Origin: RYN-230 sp963829725
Lineage (GTDB): Bacteria; Actinomycetota; Actinomycetes; Streptosporangiales; Streptosporangiaceae
DNA length: 64,000 bases
Reading direction: 5' to 3'
NCBI GenBank assembly: GCA_963829725.1
Contig: CAWHJW010000009.1
Location: 62,001 to 126,000 of the forward strand
The notes under the pieces are model-generated. The model searched no databases. It was not told where the DNA came from and saw only the letters and a program-made list of their open reading frames with translations. Positions within the stretch are counted from its first letter, which is position 1; each line of letters opens with the position of its first letter. Below, piece by piece: positions 37,106 to 46,459 of this stretch. The translations under genes and the position numbers were made by a program.

Positions 37106-38743
37106 CTATGCCCCGCTGATCGGCTTGTCCTGGCCTGCCCACTCTGCGTCGCGCAGCACGAACTTCTGGATCTTGCCGGTCGAGGTCTTCGGCAACGGCC
37201 CGAACTCGACCGCGTCCGGGCACTTGTAGTGGGCGAGCCGCTCGCGGCAGAACGCGATGATCTCCTGCGGGGTTGCGGTCGCGGTGCCGTTGAGCGTGAC
37301 GAACGCCTTGGGCCGCTCGCCCCAGAACGGGTGCGGGACGCCGATGACCGCGCATTCGAGCACGGCCGGGTGGGCGGCGATCGCCTGCTCGACTTCGATG
37401 CTGGAGATGTTCTCGCCGCCGGAGATGATGATGTCCTTACCGCGGTCCCGGAGCTCGATGTTGCCGTCGGGATGCCACACGGCCAGGTCACCGGAGTGGA
37501 ACCAGCCACCGGCGAAGGCTCTGCTGGTGGCGGCCTCGTCGTCGAGATAGCCGCTCATGACGTTGTTGCCGCGCATGATCACCTCGCCCATGGCCAGCCC
37601 GTCCTGGGGGATGTCCTTCATCTCCGCGTTGACGACACGCACCAGGTCGGCGGAGATGTAGGCCTGTCCCTGCCGTGCCAGGTACCGGGCGCGCTGAGCG
37701 GGCGGAAGCTCGCGCCAGGCTTCCTGCTCCGGGCAGACGGTGATCGGGCCGTAGGTTTCGGTCAGGCCGTACACGTGCACGACCCGGAAGTTCAGCTCGC
37801 TCATGCGGGCAAACAGCGTCGGTGACGGGGGAGCGGCGGCCACCATCGCCGTCACCGGCTGCTCCAGGCGGTGCGCCCGGGGGTGGTTGAGGATCATCAA
37901 CTGGACGGTCGGCGCGCCGTTGTAATGCGTCACGCCCTCTGAGTCGATGAGCTCCCAGGCCAGCTCGGGGTCTACCGCGCGCATGGTCACATGGCGCGCC
38001 GCGACCGCGGTGACGGCCCACGGGAAGCACCAGCCGTTGCAATGGAACATCGGCAGTGTCCACAGGTACACCGAGCCGGAGCCCAGGCCGGCGTGGATGA
38101 CCTCGTTGAGCGCGTTCAGGTACGCGCCGCGGTAGGTGTACTGGACCCCCTTGGGCCGGCCCGTGGTACCGGACGTGTAGTTGATGGAGATCGTTTCTTC
38201 CTCGTCCTCCAGCCAGCTGGCCGGCCTGGCCGGCGACGCGCCGGCCAGCAGTTCCTCGTAAGGGTCGCCGGGGCCACCGGTACCCGCGCAGCGGATCACG
38301 GTGACGCCGGCCAGGTCGAGCGGCGCGGTCAGTGCCTCCAGGCCGGTGTCGAGCAGCAGGTAGCGGGCGCCGCTGTGCCGGAGGATGTACCCGACCTCGG
38401 TGCTGGCCAGGCGATGGTTGACCGCGACCAGGATCCCGCCCGCGGCCGGCACGCCGAAGTGAGCCTCCAGCATCGGCGCCGAGTTGAACAGCAGCGTGGC
38501 GACCCGGTCTCCCTTGCCCAGTCCCGCCGACCTGAGCGCGCTGGCCAGCCGCCATGAGCGTTCCGCGAGCTGCTGGTAGGTGTAGCGCCGCTCGCCGTCC
38601 ACGACGGCGGCCCGGTCCGGGTAGAGGTACGCCGCCCGGTGCAGGAAGTCGACTGGATTCAGCTCCGTGCGGGATACCTTGCCCAGTACCACCTCGCCGC
38701 CGGCTGTCCCGGGAACCGCCCGGCCGGCCGGATCAGCTGCCAT
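37106..38743 (-). CDS. Acyl-CoA synthetase (AMP-forming, fatty-acid/aryl CoA ligase)
   Basis: 545 aa. ANL adenylating enzyme: P-loop-like YTSGTTGRPKGVQYTYRGAY, the A5 motif YGLTETYGP, the A7 Asp in WFHSGDLAVWHPDGNIELRD, hinge RGKDIIISGGENISSIEVEQ and the catalytic Lys in PKTSTGKIQKFVLR near the C-terminus. It activates a carboxylic acid as acyl-AMP and then forms the CoA thioester. The MFHCNGWCFPW segment is typical of medium/long-chain fatty-acid CoA ligases of the FadD/AlkK type, linking it to the beta-oxidation enzymes elsewhere in the window. Exact substrate unknown. Confidence 0.9.
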   Translation of the reverse strand: MAADPAGRAVPGTAGGEVVLGKVSRTELNPVDFLHRAAYLYPDRAAVVDGERRYTYQQLAERSWRLASALRSAGLGKGDRVATLLFNSAPMLEAHFGVPAAGGILVAVNHRLASTEVGYILRHSGARYLLLDTGLEALTAPLDLAGVTVIRCAGTGGPGDPYEELLAGASPARPASWLEDEEETISINYTSGTTGRPKGVQYTYRGAYLNALNEVIHAGLGSGSVYLWTLPMFHCNGWCFPWAVTAVAARHVTMRAVDPELAWELIDSEGVTHYNGAPTVQLMILNHPRAHRLEQPVTAMVAAAPPSPTLFARMSELNFRVVHVYGLTETYGPITVCPEQEAWRELPPAQRARYLARQGQAYISADLVRVVNAEMKDIPQDGLAMGEVIMRGNNVMSGYLDDEAATSRAFAGGWFHSGDLAVWHPDGNIELRDRGKDIIISGGENISSIEVEQAIAAHPAVLECAVIGVPHPFWGERPKAFVTLNGTATATPQEIIAFCRERLAHYKCPDAVEFGPLPKTSTGKIQKFVLRDAEWAGQDKPISGA

Positions 38744-38937
38744 GGACTCCGCCTGCTTCCGTCATGGTCACCCCCAGCGGACGCGCGGATCTCAGGCTCA
38801 GCCTGCCATCGCCGCCCGCCGCGGGCATCACCTGCCCTGGGTGAACGTGGCCCGTCATGCCGGACCGGCCGGGGCGGCATGTCAGTAGGCGGCCGGCTGG
38901 TTGCGGATGACGACGAGGCTGACGATCTTGCCGTCGC

Positions 38938-39390
38938 GAGGAGATCCGTGGCATCCTCACCGCACCTGACGTCGCGGCCCGCAACGAGCATGCGGTGGCC
39001 TCGCTGCGAGACCTGCTCGGCCAGCCGCCAGCCAAAGCGGGCTACGGCATCAGCCACCGCAACGTGGCCGGGACCAGCGCCGCCGCCATCACCGCCGTCA
39101 TCGACATGGAGGATGCCGGTCCCTGCTACCAGGGGGCGCTCGGCGAGTTGCGGGGCACTCTCGGCGCGCAGTCCCAGGCGGCCAGCGGCCCTCCCGGCGG
39201 CATCTACGCCACGGACCTGTTCACCAGCGAGCGCGGCCAGGCGACGGTGTTCATCTCCTGCCGCGGGCCGGTCCGGCCGGTCGGCGGGGTGGAAGCGGCC
39301 GTGGACGGCCCCATCCGCGAGTACTACGTATCCGGCCGCCACGACACGGCCGACGAGGCGGCCTGGCGGACCGAGATCGGCTGGCCGATC
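38938..39390 (+). pseudogene. MerR family regulator relic (GyrI-like effector domain)
   Basis: The frame from 38938 reads EEIRGILTAPDVAARNEHAV, the end of a MerR DNA-binding/dimerisation region. It is followed by the effector-domain segments AITAVIDMEDAGPCYQGALG, GGIYATDLFTSERGQATVF and REYYVSGRHDTADEAAWRTE. Compared with intact MerR proteins carrying a GyrI-like domain, the helix-turn-helix is missing and about 35 residues are deleted between RPVGGVEAAV and DGPIREYY. No start codon or ribosome site supports expression. The downstream frame drifts into noncoding sequence after 39390. Confidence 0.6.
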
Positions 39391-39501
39391 TTCCAGACCC
39401 GGCCTGCGCCCGGTGCGGGATTGCCGGCCGTCACCGCACGGCGCGCGCTGTCCTCGCCTCCAGAGCCCAGCCGTTCGCGTCAGGACGCCGGCTGATGGTG
39501 G

Positions 39502-39606
39502 CAGACGGCCGCGGAGGGCGCCGAGGTCATTGTGCGCCTTGCGGCCATCGGCAAGGACGGCCCCACCGGCACCTTCCAGGAGAACGCGGGCGAGCTCGCC
39601 TGGTAG
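39502..39606 (+). pseudogene. C-terminal relic of a second SDR oxidoreductase
   Basis: About 34 codons reading QTAAEGAEVIVRLAAIGKDG then PTGTFQENAGELAW and a TAG. This is the usual carboxy-terminal end of carbonyl-reductase-like short-chain dehydrogenases. The catalytic domain is absent. Together with the MerR relic it marks a decayed regulator-reductase pair. Confidence 0.55.
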
Positions 39607-39756
39607 GGCGTGATACCGGTAACCGTCAGCGGTAACTGCGCTGACAGTTACACCGGGGTGGCTTGCAAGCGGACTGCAATGAAACCGTGCGGACTGGCCT
39701 CAGAAGCTGGGAGGTAGGCGGGGGAGGGCCCTGCCCAGGAGCCCCAAGGAGCCACC

Positions 39757-40899
39757 GTGACCGCCATCACAGCCGGACACCCGCCAATCCTCCGTTTCGA
39801 TTCCCAGCCGGACGGCGGACCGCCACCCATCCTTTGCGCCAGCGGCCACGATTATGCCGTCCGTCCCGCCGGCGGCAGGCCGATGCTTGTCCTGCGGCGG
39901 CGTCCCGACGTGCTCCGCGTCCTCACCGACACCGGGAATTTCGGCATGGCCGCCGTCACCAGGGCGGGTGGGCTGGTCGGCTGCCCGCTCACCGGCGCGG
40001 AAATGCAATCCTCGGACGGTGGCCTGCTGAACATGAACGTGCCGCGGCTGCGCTCGTACCGGCAGCGGATCGCCGGGCTGTTCACCCGCCGCGCCGCGGA
40101 AGCGACCCGCCCGCTGGCCCGGGCGCTCGCCTGCAGCCTTGCCGAAGCGCTGCACGGCCGCGCCACCGCGGACGTCCTCACCGGGTTCGCTGAGCCGTTC
40201 ACCGCCACCGCGGTCAGCGCGGCCATGGGGACACCACTGGCGGACTGGGACTGGATTCTCGAAGCCTCCCGCATTGCGTTCGCCGTCGTCCCCGGCCCGG
40301 ACGCCATCGATGACGTGGCCGCGGCGTGGGGTGACCTGTACGGCTACTACACCCGCGCCGCGGCCCGGCCCGGCGGGGGACTAACCACCCAGCTCGCCGG
40401 GGCGCTGGACGGGCACACGGCCGCTCAGGTCGCGCACGTCACCGGCACCATCTCCAACGGCTTCGGTGCGATGCTCCCCGTCCTCGCCGTTGCCATCGCC
40501 GAGCTCGCCCGGCAGCCGCACGTCATCGCCTCGTGCACGCGGGGGGAGCGCACCTGGGCGTCCGTCGCGGGGGAACTGCTGAGCACGCGCGCGATGTTTC
40601 CCATCGCCCTCCCGCGCATCGCGCTGGCTGACACGTGGCTCGGCCGAAAGCACATCACCGAGGGCACGACCGTGCTGCCGTCCCTGATCGCCGCGGCGCA
40701 CGATGGGCCGGCCTCGCCCAGCATCCCATTCGGGGCAGGCCCGCACTTCTGCCCAGGGGCCCCGCTCGCCCGCGTCTGGCTCTCCGTCGCGCTCCAGGCG
40801 TTCTTCGGGAACTTCCCCCGTGCGCGCCTGGCGGGTGACCTGGACTGGCAGGCTGGGACGCTGCCGGTCCCCCGGGAGGTAACGCTGGCGCTGCGCTAG
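39757..40899 (+). CDS. Cytochrome P450-like protein with degenerate catalytic motifs
   Basis: 380 aa from GTG 39757 with AAGGAG 5 bases upstream. The heme-binding loop IPFGAGPHFCPGAPLAR is intact, with the axial Cys. Other hallmarks are altered: the I-helix reads TISNGFGAMLPV instead of AGxxT, the K-helix ExxR is ELLS followed by T-R, and the meander between K' helix and heme loop (usually about 25 residues) is nearly absent, which shortens the protein. It should bind heme but may not activate oxygen normally. Similar reduced P450s act as scaffolds or perform unusual chemistry. No redox partner or pathway genes are adjacent. Confidence 0.78.
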   Translation: MTAITAGHPPILRFDSQPDGGPPPILCASGHDYAVRPAGGRPMLVLRRRPDVLRVLTDTGNFGMAAVTRAGGLVGCPLTGAEMQSSDGGLLNMNVPRLRSYRQRIAGLFTRRAAEATRPLARALACSLAEALHGRATADVLTGFAEPFTATAVSAAMGTPLADWDWILEASRIAFAVVPGPDAIDDVAAAWGDLYGYYTRAAARPGGGLTTQLAGALDGHTAAQVAHVTGTISNGFGAMLPVLAVAIAELARQPHVIASCTRGERTWASVAGELLSTRAMFPIALPRIALADTWLGRKHITEGTTVLPSLIAAAHDGPASPSIPFGAGPHFCPGAPLARVWLSVALQAFFGNFPRARLAGDLDWQAGTLPVPREVTLALR

Positions 40900-41069
40900 T
40901 CCGGCCGCGCTCCCCTCCCCGCCGGGCAGTCGGCTGCGCGCGTGCTGATGCGAGACGGCCGCCGGGTGCCCGGCCGCCGGTCACGGTATTTACCTGCGCC
41001 GGCTCTTCCAGGCATGCGCCGCGATGCAGGACTGCCTGCTGTCAGCCCGCACCGGTAGGGTGCGGGGGC

Positions 41070-41870
41070 ATGAGAAGCGTCCAGCCTGAAGTGTTCCTCG
41101 TCGCCCGGCCCGCGATCGACTACGACCAGCTCGCGGGCTACCTCCAGGAGGTCGGCGGGACCGGCTGGCTGGAGCGGCTGGACCGGGGCGACCTGGACAC
41201 CGGGGGCACCCGGGACGCGGAGAACCTCGCCGAGTTCGCCGGGAAGATGTGCTACCGGGCCTGGGAGCCGGGGCTGAACCCGAACGTCCGCCGGGTCCGC
41301 AACGACCACGACACCTACCTGCAGAACATCCTCGCGCAGGCGCACGGCTCGGTCCTGGAGCACGCCAGCTTCACGTTCGTGCTGCACAACGTGAGCCGGG
41401 TGCTCACCCACGAACTGGTGCGGCACCGGCCGGGGACGGCCGTGTCGCAGGAGTCGCTGCGCTTCGTCCGGCTGGACGACATCCCGTTCTGGTTCCCGGA
41501 CTGGGCCCGGCAGGACCCGGAGCTGATGAAGCGGGCCACCGCCCTGCTCGACCAGATGGAGGAGTTCCAGCGCTGGATGGCGGGTCACTTCGGGCTGGAC
41601 GCGGAGAGCGTGCCGTTCCACGAGAAGAAGCACAAGACCTCGTTCATGCGGCGGCTGGCCCCGGACGGGGTGGCCACCGGGATCGTCTGGACGGCGAACA
41701 TCAGGACGCTGCGGCACACCATCGAGGCGCGCACCGATCCCGGGGCGGAGGAGGAGATCCGCCTGGTCTTCGGCAAGATCGCGGAGCTGGCGCAGGCGGA
41801 GGCGCCTGCCCTGTTCGGGGACTACGAGGTGCGCGACGGGGCCTGGCTGCCCCGGTGGCGGAAGGTCTGA
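41070..41870 (+). CDS. thyX: FAD-dependent thymidylate synthase ThyX
   Basis: 266 aa. The ThyX signature RHRPGTAVSQESLRFVR (family motif RHRxxS...S) lies near residue 118, preceded by VLEHASFTFVLHNVSRVLTH, in which the His and Arg residues bind FAD. The C-terminal WTANIRTLRHTIEARTDPGA completes the folate/dUMP site. It converts dUMP to dTMP using methylenetetrahydrofolate and NADPH. The protein is longer at the N-terminus than minimal ThyX by about 40 residues. TAGGGT at 41055-41060 just before the ATG could be a -10 box, so the mRNA may be nearly leaderless. Confidence 0.92.
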   Translation: MRSVQPEVFLVARPAIDYDQLAGYLQEVGGTGWLERLDRGDLDTGGTRDAENLAEFAGKMCYRAWEPGLNPNVRRVRNDHDTYLQNILAQAHGSVLEHASFTFVLHNVSRVLTHELVRHRPGTAVSQESLRFVRLDDIPFWFPDWARQDPELMKRATALLDQMEEFQRWMAGHFGLDAESVPFHEKKHKTSFMRRLAPDGVATGIVWTANIRTLRHTIEARTDPGAEEEIRLVFGKIAELAQAEAPALFGDYEVRDGAWLPRWRKV

Positions 41871-41937
41871 GAGGAGGGGCCCGGGAGGACCGGGGGCCCA
41901 GCCGGGCTAGCCGATCCGCTCACCCTACGATGAGGCG

Positions 41938-44900
41938 ATGACCTCAGCCGGGTACCTGCGCTCCCCGCATCTGCACGGTGACCTCCTGGCCTTCGTGGCT
42001 GAGGATGACATCTGGCTGGCCCCGCTGGGCGGCGGCCGCGGCTGGCGGCTGTCCGCGGATGGTGCGGCCGTCAGCAACCCCAGGTTCGCCCGCAACGGTA
42101 GCTCGGTGGCCTGGACCAGCTGGCGGGACGGCCCCGCTGAGGTCTACCTGGCCGGGGTGGACGGGGAACGCGGGCGCCGGCTGACCTACTGGGGCGAGGC
42201 GGACGCCACCGTCTGCGGCTGGACACCGGACGGAGAGATCCTCGCGCTCACCGCGAGCGGCCAGCCCTTTGAACGGCAGGCCTGGGCGCATGCCGTGCCC
42301 GCGGACGGCGGCCCGGCCCGGCGGCTGCCGTTCGGCCCGGTGGCCTCCGTGGCGCTGGAGCCGGGCGCGCAGGCGCTGCTGAACGGCACCTGGGGGCGGG
42401 ACCCGGCCTACTGGAAGCGGTACCGCGGCGGCACCGCGGGCCGGCTCTGGACATCCGTGGACGGCGCTCCCTTCCAGCGCATCCTGGCCACGGTCAACGG
42501 CCAGTTCGCCAGCCCGATGCTGGTCGGCGGCCGGCTCGCGTTCCTGTCCGACCATGAGGGCACCGGGAACGTGTACTCCTGCCTGCTGGACGGCTCCAAC
42601 CTGCGCCGGCACACCGACCATGACGGGTTCTACGCCCGGCAGGCCAGCACCGACGGCCGCCGTGTCGTCTATCAGTGCCAGGGTGAGATCTGGATCCTGG
42701 ACGATCTCGCGCCGGACAGCCAGCCGCGGCCGGTGGCGATCACCCTCGGCTCGGCGTCAACCGCGCTGGCCCCGCGGCTGGTCTCGGCCGAGGACCATCT
42801 CGGCGCGCTGTCCTGCGATCACGCTGGCCTGGCCAGCGCGGTCGAGGTGCGCGGGACGGTGCACTGGCTGACCCACCGGGACGGGCCGGCCCGGGCGCTG
42901 GCCGTGCACCAGGACGCGCGGGCCCGGCTGCCCCAGGTACTCGGCCGCACCGGGCAGGTGGTGTGGGTTACCGACGCCGGCGGTGCGGACGCGCTGGAAA
43001 CCGGCGCGGCCGAGGGCCCCGAGCTGGCCCCGGGGGCGGCGCCCGCGCCGCCGAGGCGCCTCGCGGAAGGACAGCTCGGCCTGGTCAGCGAGCTGGCTGC
43101 GGCGCCCGACGGATCCACCGTGGCGGTCGCGGCCCGGGACGGCAGGCTGCTGCTGGTCGATGTGGGCTCCGGCGCGGTGACCCAGCTGGCCGCCTCCGAG
43201 GACGGCGAGACGTCCGGGCTGGCCTACTCGCCGGACTCGGCCTGGCTGGCCTGGGCCCAACCGGGGCCACCGCCGCTGAGCCGGATCCGGCTGGCCCGGC
43301 TGGCCGGCGCGGCCACCGGGGACCTGACCATGGTGGATGTCACCGATGGCCGGTTCATCGACTCCGAGCCGGCCTTCACCACGGACGGCAAGTTCCTGGC
43401 CTTCCTGTCCGCGCGGGTCTTCGACCCGGTCTACGACGCCCACTTCTTCGACCTGTCCTTCCCGTACGGGGCGCGGCCCTATCTGGTGCCGCTGGCCGCC
43501 GCCACGCCCTCGCCGTTCGGCCCGCTGCCCGGCGGCCGGCCGCCGGGCAGCGGGCCGCCCAAGCCCGGGCCGGGCGGGGGTGGCGCCGGCCCGGCCGGGA
43601 ACGGCCCGGACGCGACTGGGGACGGTGCCGGACCCGGTGCCGGCGGGGAAGGGGCCGCCGCAGGCGGGGCCGGTAGCCCGGAGGCCGCGGGCCGGCCGGG
43701 CGACCCGGCCGACGAGGACGTGCTGTCCCCGGTCGAGGTGGACGCCGAGGGCCTGGCCGCCCGGGTCGTCGCCGTGCCGGTAGCCGAGTCGCGCTACTCG
43801 TCGCTGCGCGCGGTGTCCGGCGGCCTGGCCTGGCTCCGCGAGCCTGTCACCGGTGTCCTGGGCGAAGGTGCCGCGGTCCCGGACGAGAAGCCGCCGCGCG
43901 CCGTCCTGGAGCGGTTCGACCTCGCCGCCCGGAAGGCTGCGGAGCTGGTCTCCGCGCTGGACTGGTTCGCGGTCAGCGGGGACGGCGAGTGGCTGGTGGT
44001 GCGGGACGGCGGCGAGCTGCGGGTGGTCCCGGCGCAGCGCAAGGCGGACCCGGATGGCGCGGACACGGTCCGCGTGGACCTGTCCCGGGCCCGGTTCACC
44101 GCCGACCCCGTCATGCAGTGGCGGCACGCCTTCACCGAAGCGGCCCGCTTCATGCGGCACGACTTCTGGGTCGAGGACATGAGCGGCGTGGACTGGGACG
44201 CGGCGGCCGAGGCCTACCGGCCGGTGCTGGACCGGGTCGGCAGCTCCCTGGACTTCGCCGACCTGCTCTGGGAGGTCGTCGGCGAGCTGGGCACCTCGCA
44301 CGCCTACATCCGGCCCCGGGTCATGCCCGGTGAGCAGGGTAAAGGTCGGCCCGGGCTGCTCGGCGCGGACCTGAGCCGGGACGGCGACGGCACCTGGCGG
44401 GTGACCCGGGTGCTGCCGGGCGAATCCTCCGACCCGCGGGCCCGGTCCCCGCTGGAAGCCCCGGGCGCCGCGGTGCAGCCCGGCGACGCACTGCTGGCCG
44501 TGGACGGCCGCCCGGTGGATCCGCTGGCCGGCCCGGGGCCGCTGCTGGTCGGCAGCGCCGGGAAGCCGGTGGAGCTCACCGTGGCCAGCGGCCACGGGCC
44601 GGCCCGCCGGGTGGCGGTCGTCCCGCTGGCCAGCGAGCGCCGGCTGCGCTACCAGGATTGGGTGGCCAGCCGCCGCCGGCTGGTCCGCGAGCTGTCCGGC
44701 GGCCGGGCCGGGTACCTGCACATCCCGGACATGATGGGCGAGGGCTGGGCCCACTTCCACCGCGACCTGCGGGTCGAGATGGCCTTCGACGCGCTGCTGG
44801 TCAACGTCCGGGCCAACCGGGGCGGCCACGTGTCTGAGCTGGTCGTGGAGAAGCTGGCCCGGCGGATCATGGGCTGGGACATGCCCCGCTGGATACGCCC

Positions 44901-45330
44901 GGTGACCTACCCGCGGGACGCGCCGCGCGGCCCGGTGGTCGCGCTCGCGGACGAGAACGCCGGGTCGGACGGGGACATGGTCACCGCCGCGATCCGGATG
45001 CTCGGCCTCGGCCCGGTCGTCGGCGCCCGTACCTGGGGCGGGGTGATCGGGATAGGGCCCGCGTTCACCCTGGTTGACGGTACGGCGATGACGGTCCCGC
45101 GCTACGCGATCTGGCTGAACGGATTCGGCTGGGGGGTGGAGAACCACGGCGTGGACCCGGACGTCGAGGTGCTGATCAGCCCGGCAGACTGGGCCGGGGG
45201 CCGGGACACCCAGCTGGAGGCGGCCACGGTGCTGGCCATGGAACGGCTGGCGGCCCGGCCGGCGGCCCGGCCCCCGGACCGGTCGGACCGCCCGTCCCGG
45301 CGCCGCCCCCCGCTGCCACCGCGCGGGTGA
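41938..45330 (+). CDS. Tricorn-type protease (S41 family) with N-terminal beta-propellers
   Basis: 1130 aa. Residues 1 to about 720 carry WD-like/TolB-like propeller repeats (GYLRSPHLHGDLLAFVAEDD; YSPDSAWLAWAQPGPPPLSR). These are interrupted near 520-600 by a roughly 80-residue Gly/Pro/Ala low-complexity insertion. A core helical domain, a PDZ domain (PGDALLAVDGRPVDPLAGPG) and the S41 catalytic domain follow, with the serine in ADENAGSDGDMVT near residue 1010 and GGVIGIGPAFTLVDGT beyond. In archaea and Streptomyces, Tricorn degrades peptides released by the proteasome. No signal peptide is visible, so it is probably cytoplasmic. The low-complexity insertion is unusual and presumably a flexible linker between propellers. 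Confidence 0.9.
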   Translation: MTSAGYLRSPHLHGDLLAFVAEDDIWLAPLGGGRGWRLSADGAAVSNPRFARNGSSVAWTSWRDGPAEVYLAGVDGERGRRLTYWGEADATVCGWTPDGEILALTASGQPFERQAWAHAVPADGGPARRLPFGPVASVALEPGAQALLNGTWGRDPAYWKRYRGGTAGRLWTSVDGAPFQRILATVNGQFASPMLVGGRLAFLSDHEGTGNVYSCLLDGSNLRRHTDHDGFYARQASTDGRRVVYQCQGEIWILDDLAPDSQPRPVAITLGSASTALAPRLVSAEDHLGALSCDHAGLASAVEVRGTVHWLTHRDGPARALAVHQDARARLPQVLGRTGQVVWVTDAGGADALETGAAEGPELAPGAAPAPPRRLAEGQLGLVSELAAAPDGSTVAVAARDGRLLLVDVGSGAVTQLAASEDGETSGLAYSPDSAWLAWAQPGPPPLSRIRLARLAGAATGDLTMVDVTDGRFIDSEPAFTTDGKFLAFLSARVFDPVYDAHFFDLSFPYGARPYLVPLAAATPSPFGPLPGGRPPGSGPPKPGPGGGGAGPAGNGPDATGDGAGPGAGGEGAAAGGAGSPEAAGRPGDPADEDVLSPVEVDAEGLAARVVAVPVAESRYSSLRAVSGGLAWLREPVTGVLGEGAAVPDEKPPRAVLERFDLAARKAAELVSALDWFAVSGDGEWLVVRDGGELRVVPAQRKADPDGADTVRVDLSRARFTADPVMQWRHAFTEAARFMRHDFWVEDMSGVDWDAAAEAYRPVLDRVGSSLDFADLLWEVVGELGTSHAYIRPRVMPGEQGKGRPGLLGADLSRDGDGTWRVTRVLPGESSDPRARSPLEAPGAAVQPGDALLAVDGRPVDPLAGPGPLLVGSAGKPVELTVASGHGPARRVAVVPLASERRLRYQDWVASRRRLVRELSGGRAGYLHIPDMMGEGWAHFHRDLRVEMAFDALLVNVRANRGGHVSELVVEKLARRIMGWDMPRWIRPVTYPRDAPRGPVVALADENAGSDGDMVTAAIRMLGLGPVVGARTWGGVIGIGPAFTLVDGTAMTVPRYAIWLNGFGWGVENHGVDPDVEVLISPADWAGGRDTQLEAATVLAMERLAARPAARPPDRSDRPSRRRPPLPPRG

Positions 45331-45463
45331 CCTGGCGCGCGGGCGTGATCGTCACGCAGGGCGCCCCCGGTAAGGTCGGTGCCGTGCGGCAGGCCGGGAG
45401 GACCCGCCATGAGTAGCCGCACGCGCCGCACGTTTTCTCATACTCGCGGGACCGCCAGCGCAT
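45280..45463 (-). pseudogene. Fragment of a zinc-ribbon-like small protein
   Basis: From ATG 45463 the frame reads MRWRSREYEKTCGACGYSWR, then turns into low-complexity sequence that overlaps the 3' end of the tricorn gene. The beginning resembles small actinobacterial proteins with two CxxC knuckles; only the first CxxC is present. Either the gene is truncated or the match is accidental. Confidence 0.3.
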
Positions 45464-45523
45464 GCGCTCAGCCTGCTCCTCTGCCCGCTCCGGATCCAGC
45501 CGCTCATCTGCGGCGGGCCAGGT

Positions 45524-46459
45524 TCACAGCGGGCCGGTGTAGGAGCCGATCCAGTGGAACTTGAGCCAGACGAGCATGGCGTTCCAGGCCCCGCTGAGTT
45601 CCAGCACGCCCACCAGGACCAGCAGCCCGCCGCCGATCCGGGTGATCAGCTGCGCATGCCGGCGGGCGAACCGGAACGCCGTCATGCCGCGCTGGAAGGC
45701 GAAGGCCATGATGAGGAACGGGACGCCCAGCCCGAGCCCGTAGATGAAGGCGAGCACGGCGCCGCGCACCGCGCCGCCGGAACTGAACGACAGGGACAGC
45801 ACCGCGGTCAGCGTCGGCCCCACGCACGGCGTCCAGCTCAGCGCGAACAGCACCCCGAGCAGCGGCGCGCCGGCCAGCCCCGCGCGCGGGCGGACCGACG
45901 GGCGCATGATCCGCCCGGTGACCGGCAGCCGGTCGAATACCCCGGCGAACAACAGGCCGAGCACGATGGTCACCCCGCCGAGCACCTGGGTCACCCCGGC
46001 CGAGTGGCGGGTCAGCAGCGTGCCCAGGCTGCCGAAGGCCAGGCCCTCGCTGGCGAAGACGGCGGAGAAGCCCAGCACGAACAGGAACGTGCCGAGCAGC
46101 GTGCGGCCCCGGGGCGGCACCGCGGCGGGGGGCTCCGGCGTGCGGGCGCCGGCCGCCCCGGGCCCTGACCCGGCCGGGACCGTAGCCGTGGCCGTGCCGG
46201 CCGTGGCCACTGTGGCTGCGCCGTGGGCCGCCCGGGCCGTGGCCGCCGGGGCGGCGGTGGCGGGCTGGGCGGCGGGAGCCTGGGCGGTGGCCGCGCGCTG
46301 CGCGTCGGTGCCGGACATGCCGGTCACGTAGGAGAGGTAACCGGGCACCAGCGGCAGGCAGCAGGGCGACAGGAAGGTAATGGCACCGGCCGCCGCCGCG
46401 ATGGGCGCAGCCAGGATGAGCGGCCCGGTCAGGACCAGGTGCTCAATCCCACCACTCAT
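45524..46459 (-). CDS. ccdA: Cytochrome c biogenesis protein CcdA/DsbD-like membrane transporter
   Basis: 311 aa from ATG 46459 with AGGAGG upstream. Six membrane helices carry the two redox cysteines: FLSPCCLPLVPGYLSYVTGM in helix 1 (with an unusual CC) and LSWTPCVGPTLTAVL in helix 4. The protein passes electrons from cytoplasmic thioredoxin to extracytoplasmic thiol proteins for cytochrome c maturation. Between helices 1 and 2 there is an Ala/Pro/Thr-rich insertion of about 70 residues not found in minimal CcdA. The usual partners (ResB, CcsA, a TlpA-like thioredoxin) are not in the window. Confidence 0.88.
   Translation of the reverse strand: MSGGIEHLVLTGPLILAAPIAAAAGAITFLSPCCLPLVPGYLSYVTGMSGTDAQRAATAQAPAAQPATAAPAATARAAHGAATVATAGTATATVPAGSGPGAAGARTPEPPAAVPPRGRTLLGTFLFVLGFSAVFASEGLAFGSLGTLLTRHSAGVTQVLGGVTIVLGLLFAGVFDRLPVTGRIMRPSVRPRAGLAGAPLLGVLFALSWTPCVGPTLTAVLSLSFSSGGAVRGAVLAFIYGLGLGVPFLIMAFAFQRGMTAFRFARRHAQLITRIGGGLLVLVGVLELSGAWNAMLVWLKFHWIGSYTGPL

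Noticed and set aside
41883..41915. Possible degenerate repeat copy between thyX and the Tricorn gene
   Set aside because: CCGGGGGCCCAGCCGGGCTAG is reminiscent, but it lacks the GCATTCGCC end and could be an ordinary GC hairpin.
42757..45147. Long antisense open frame (796 codons) opposite the Tricorn gene
   Set aside because: A product of GC-biased third positions. It is low-complexity His/Gln/Pro/Arg/Gly sequence with no domain pattern, while the + strand frame has clear S41 and PDZ motifs.
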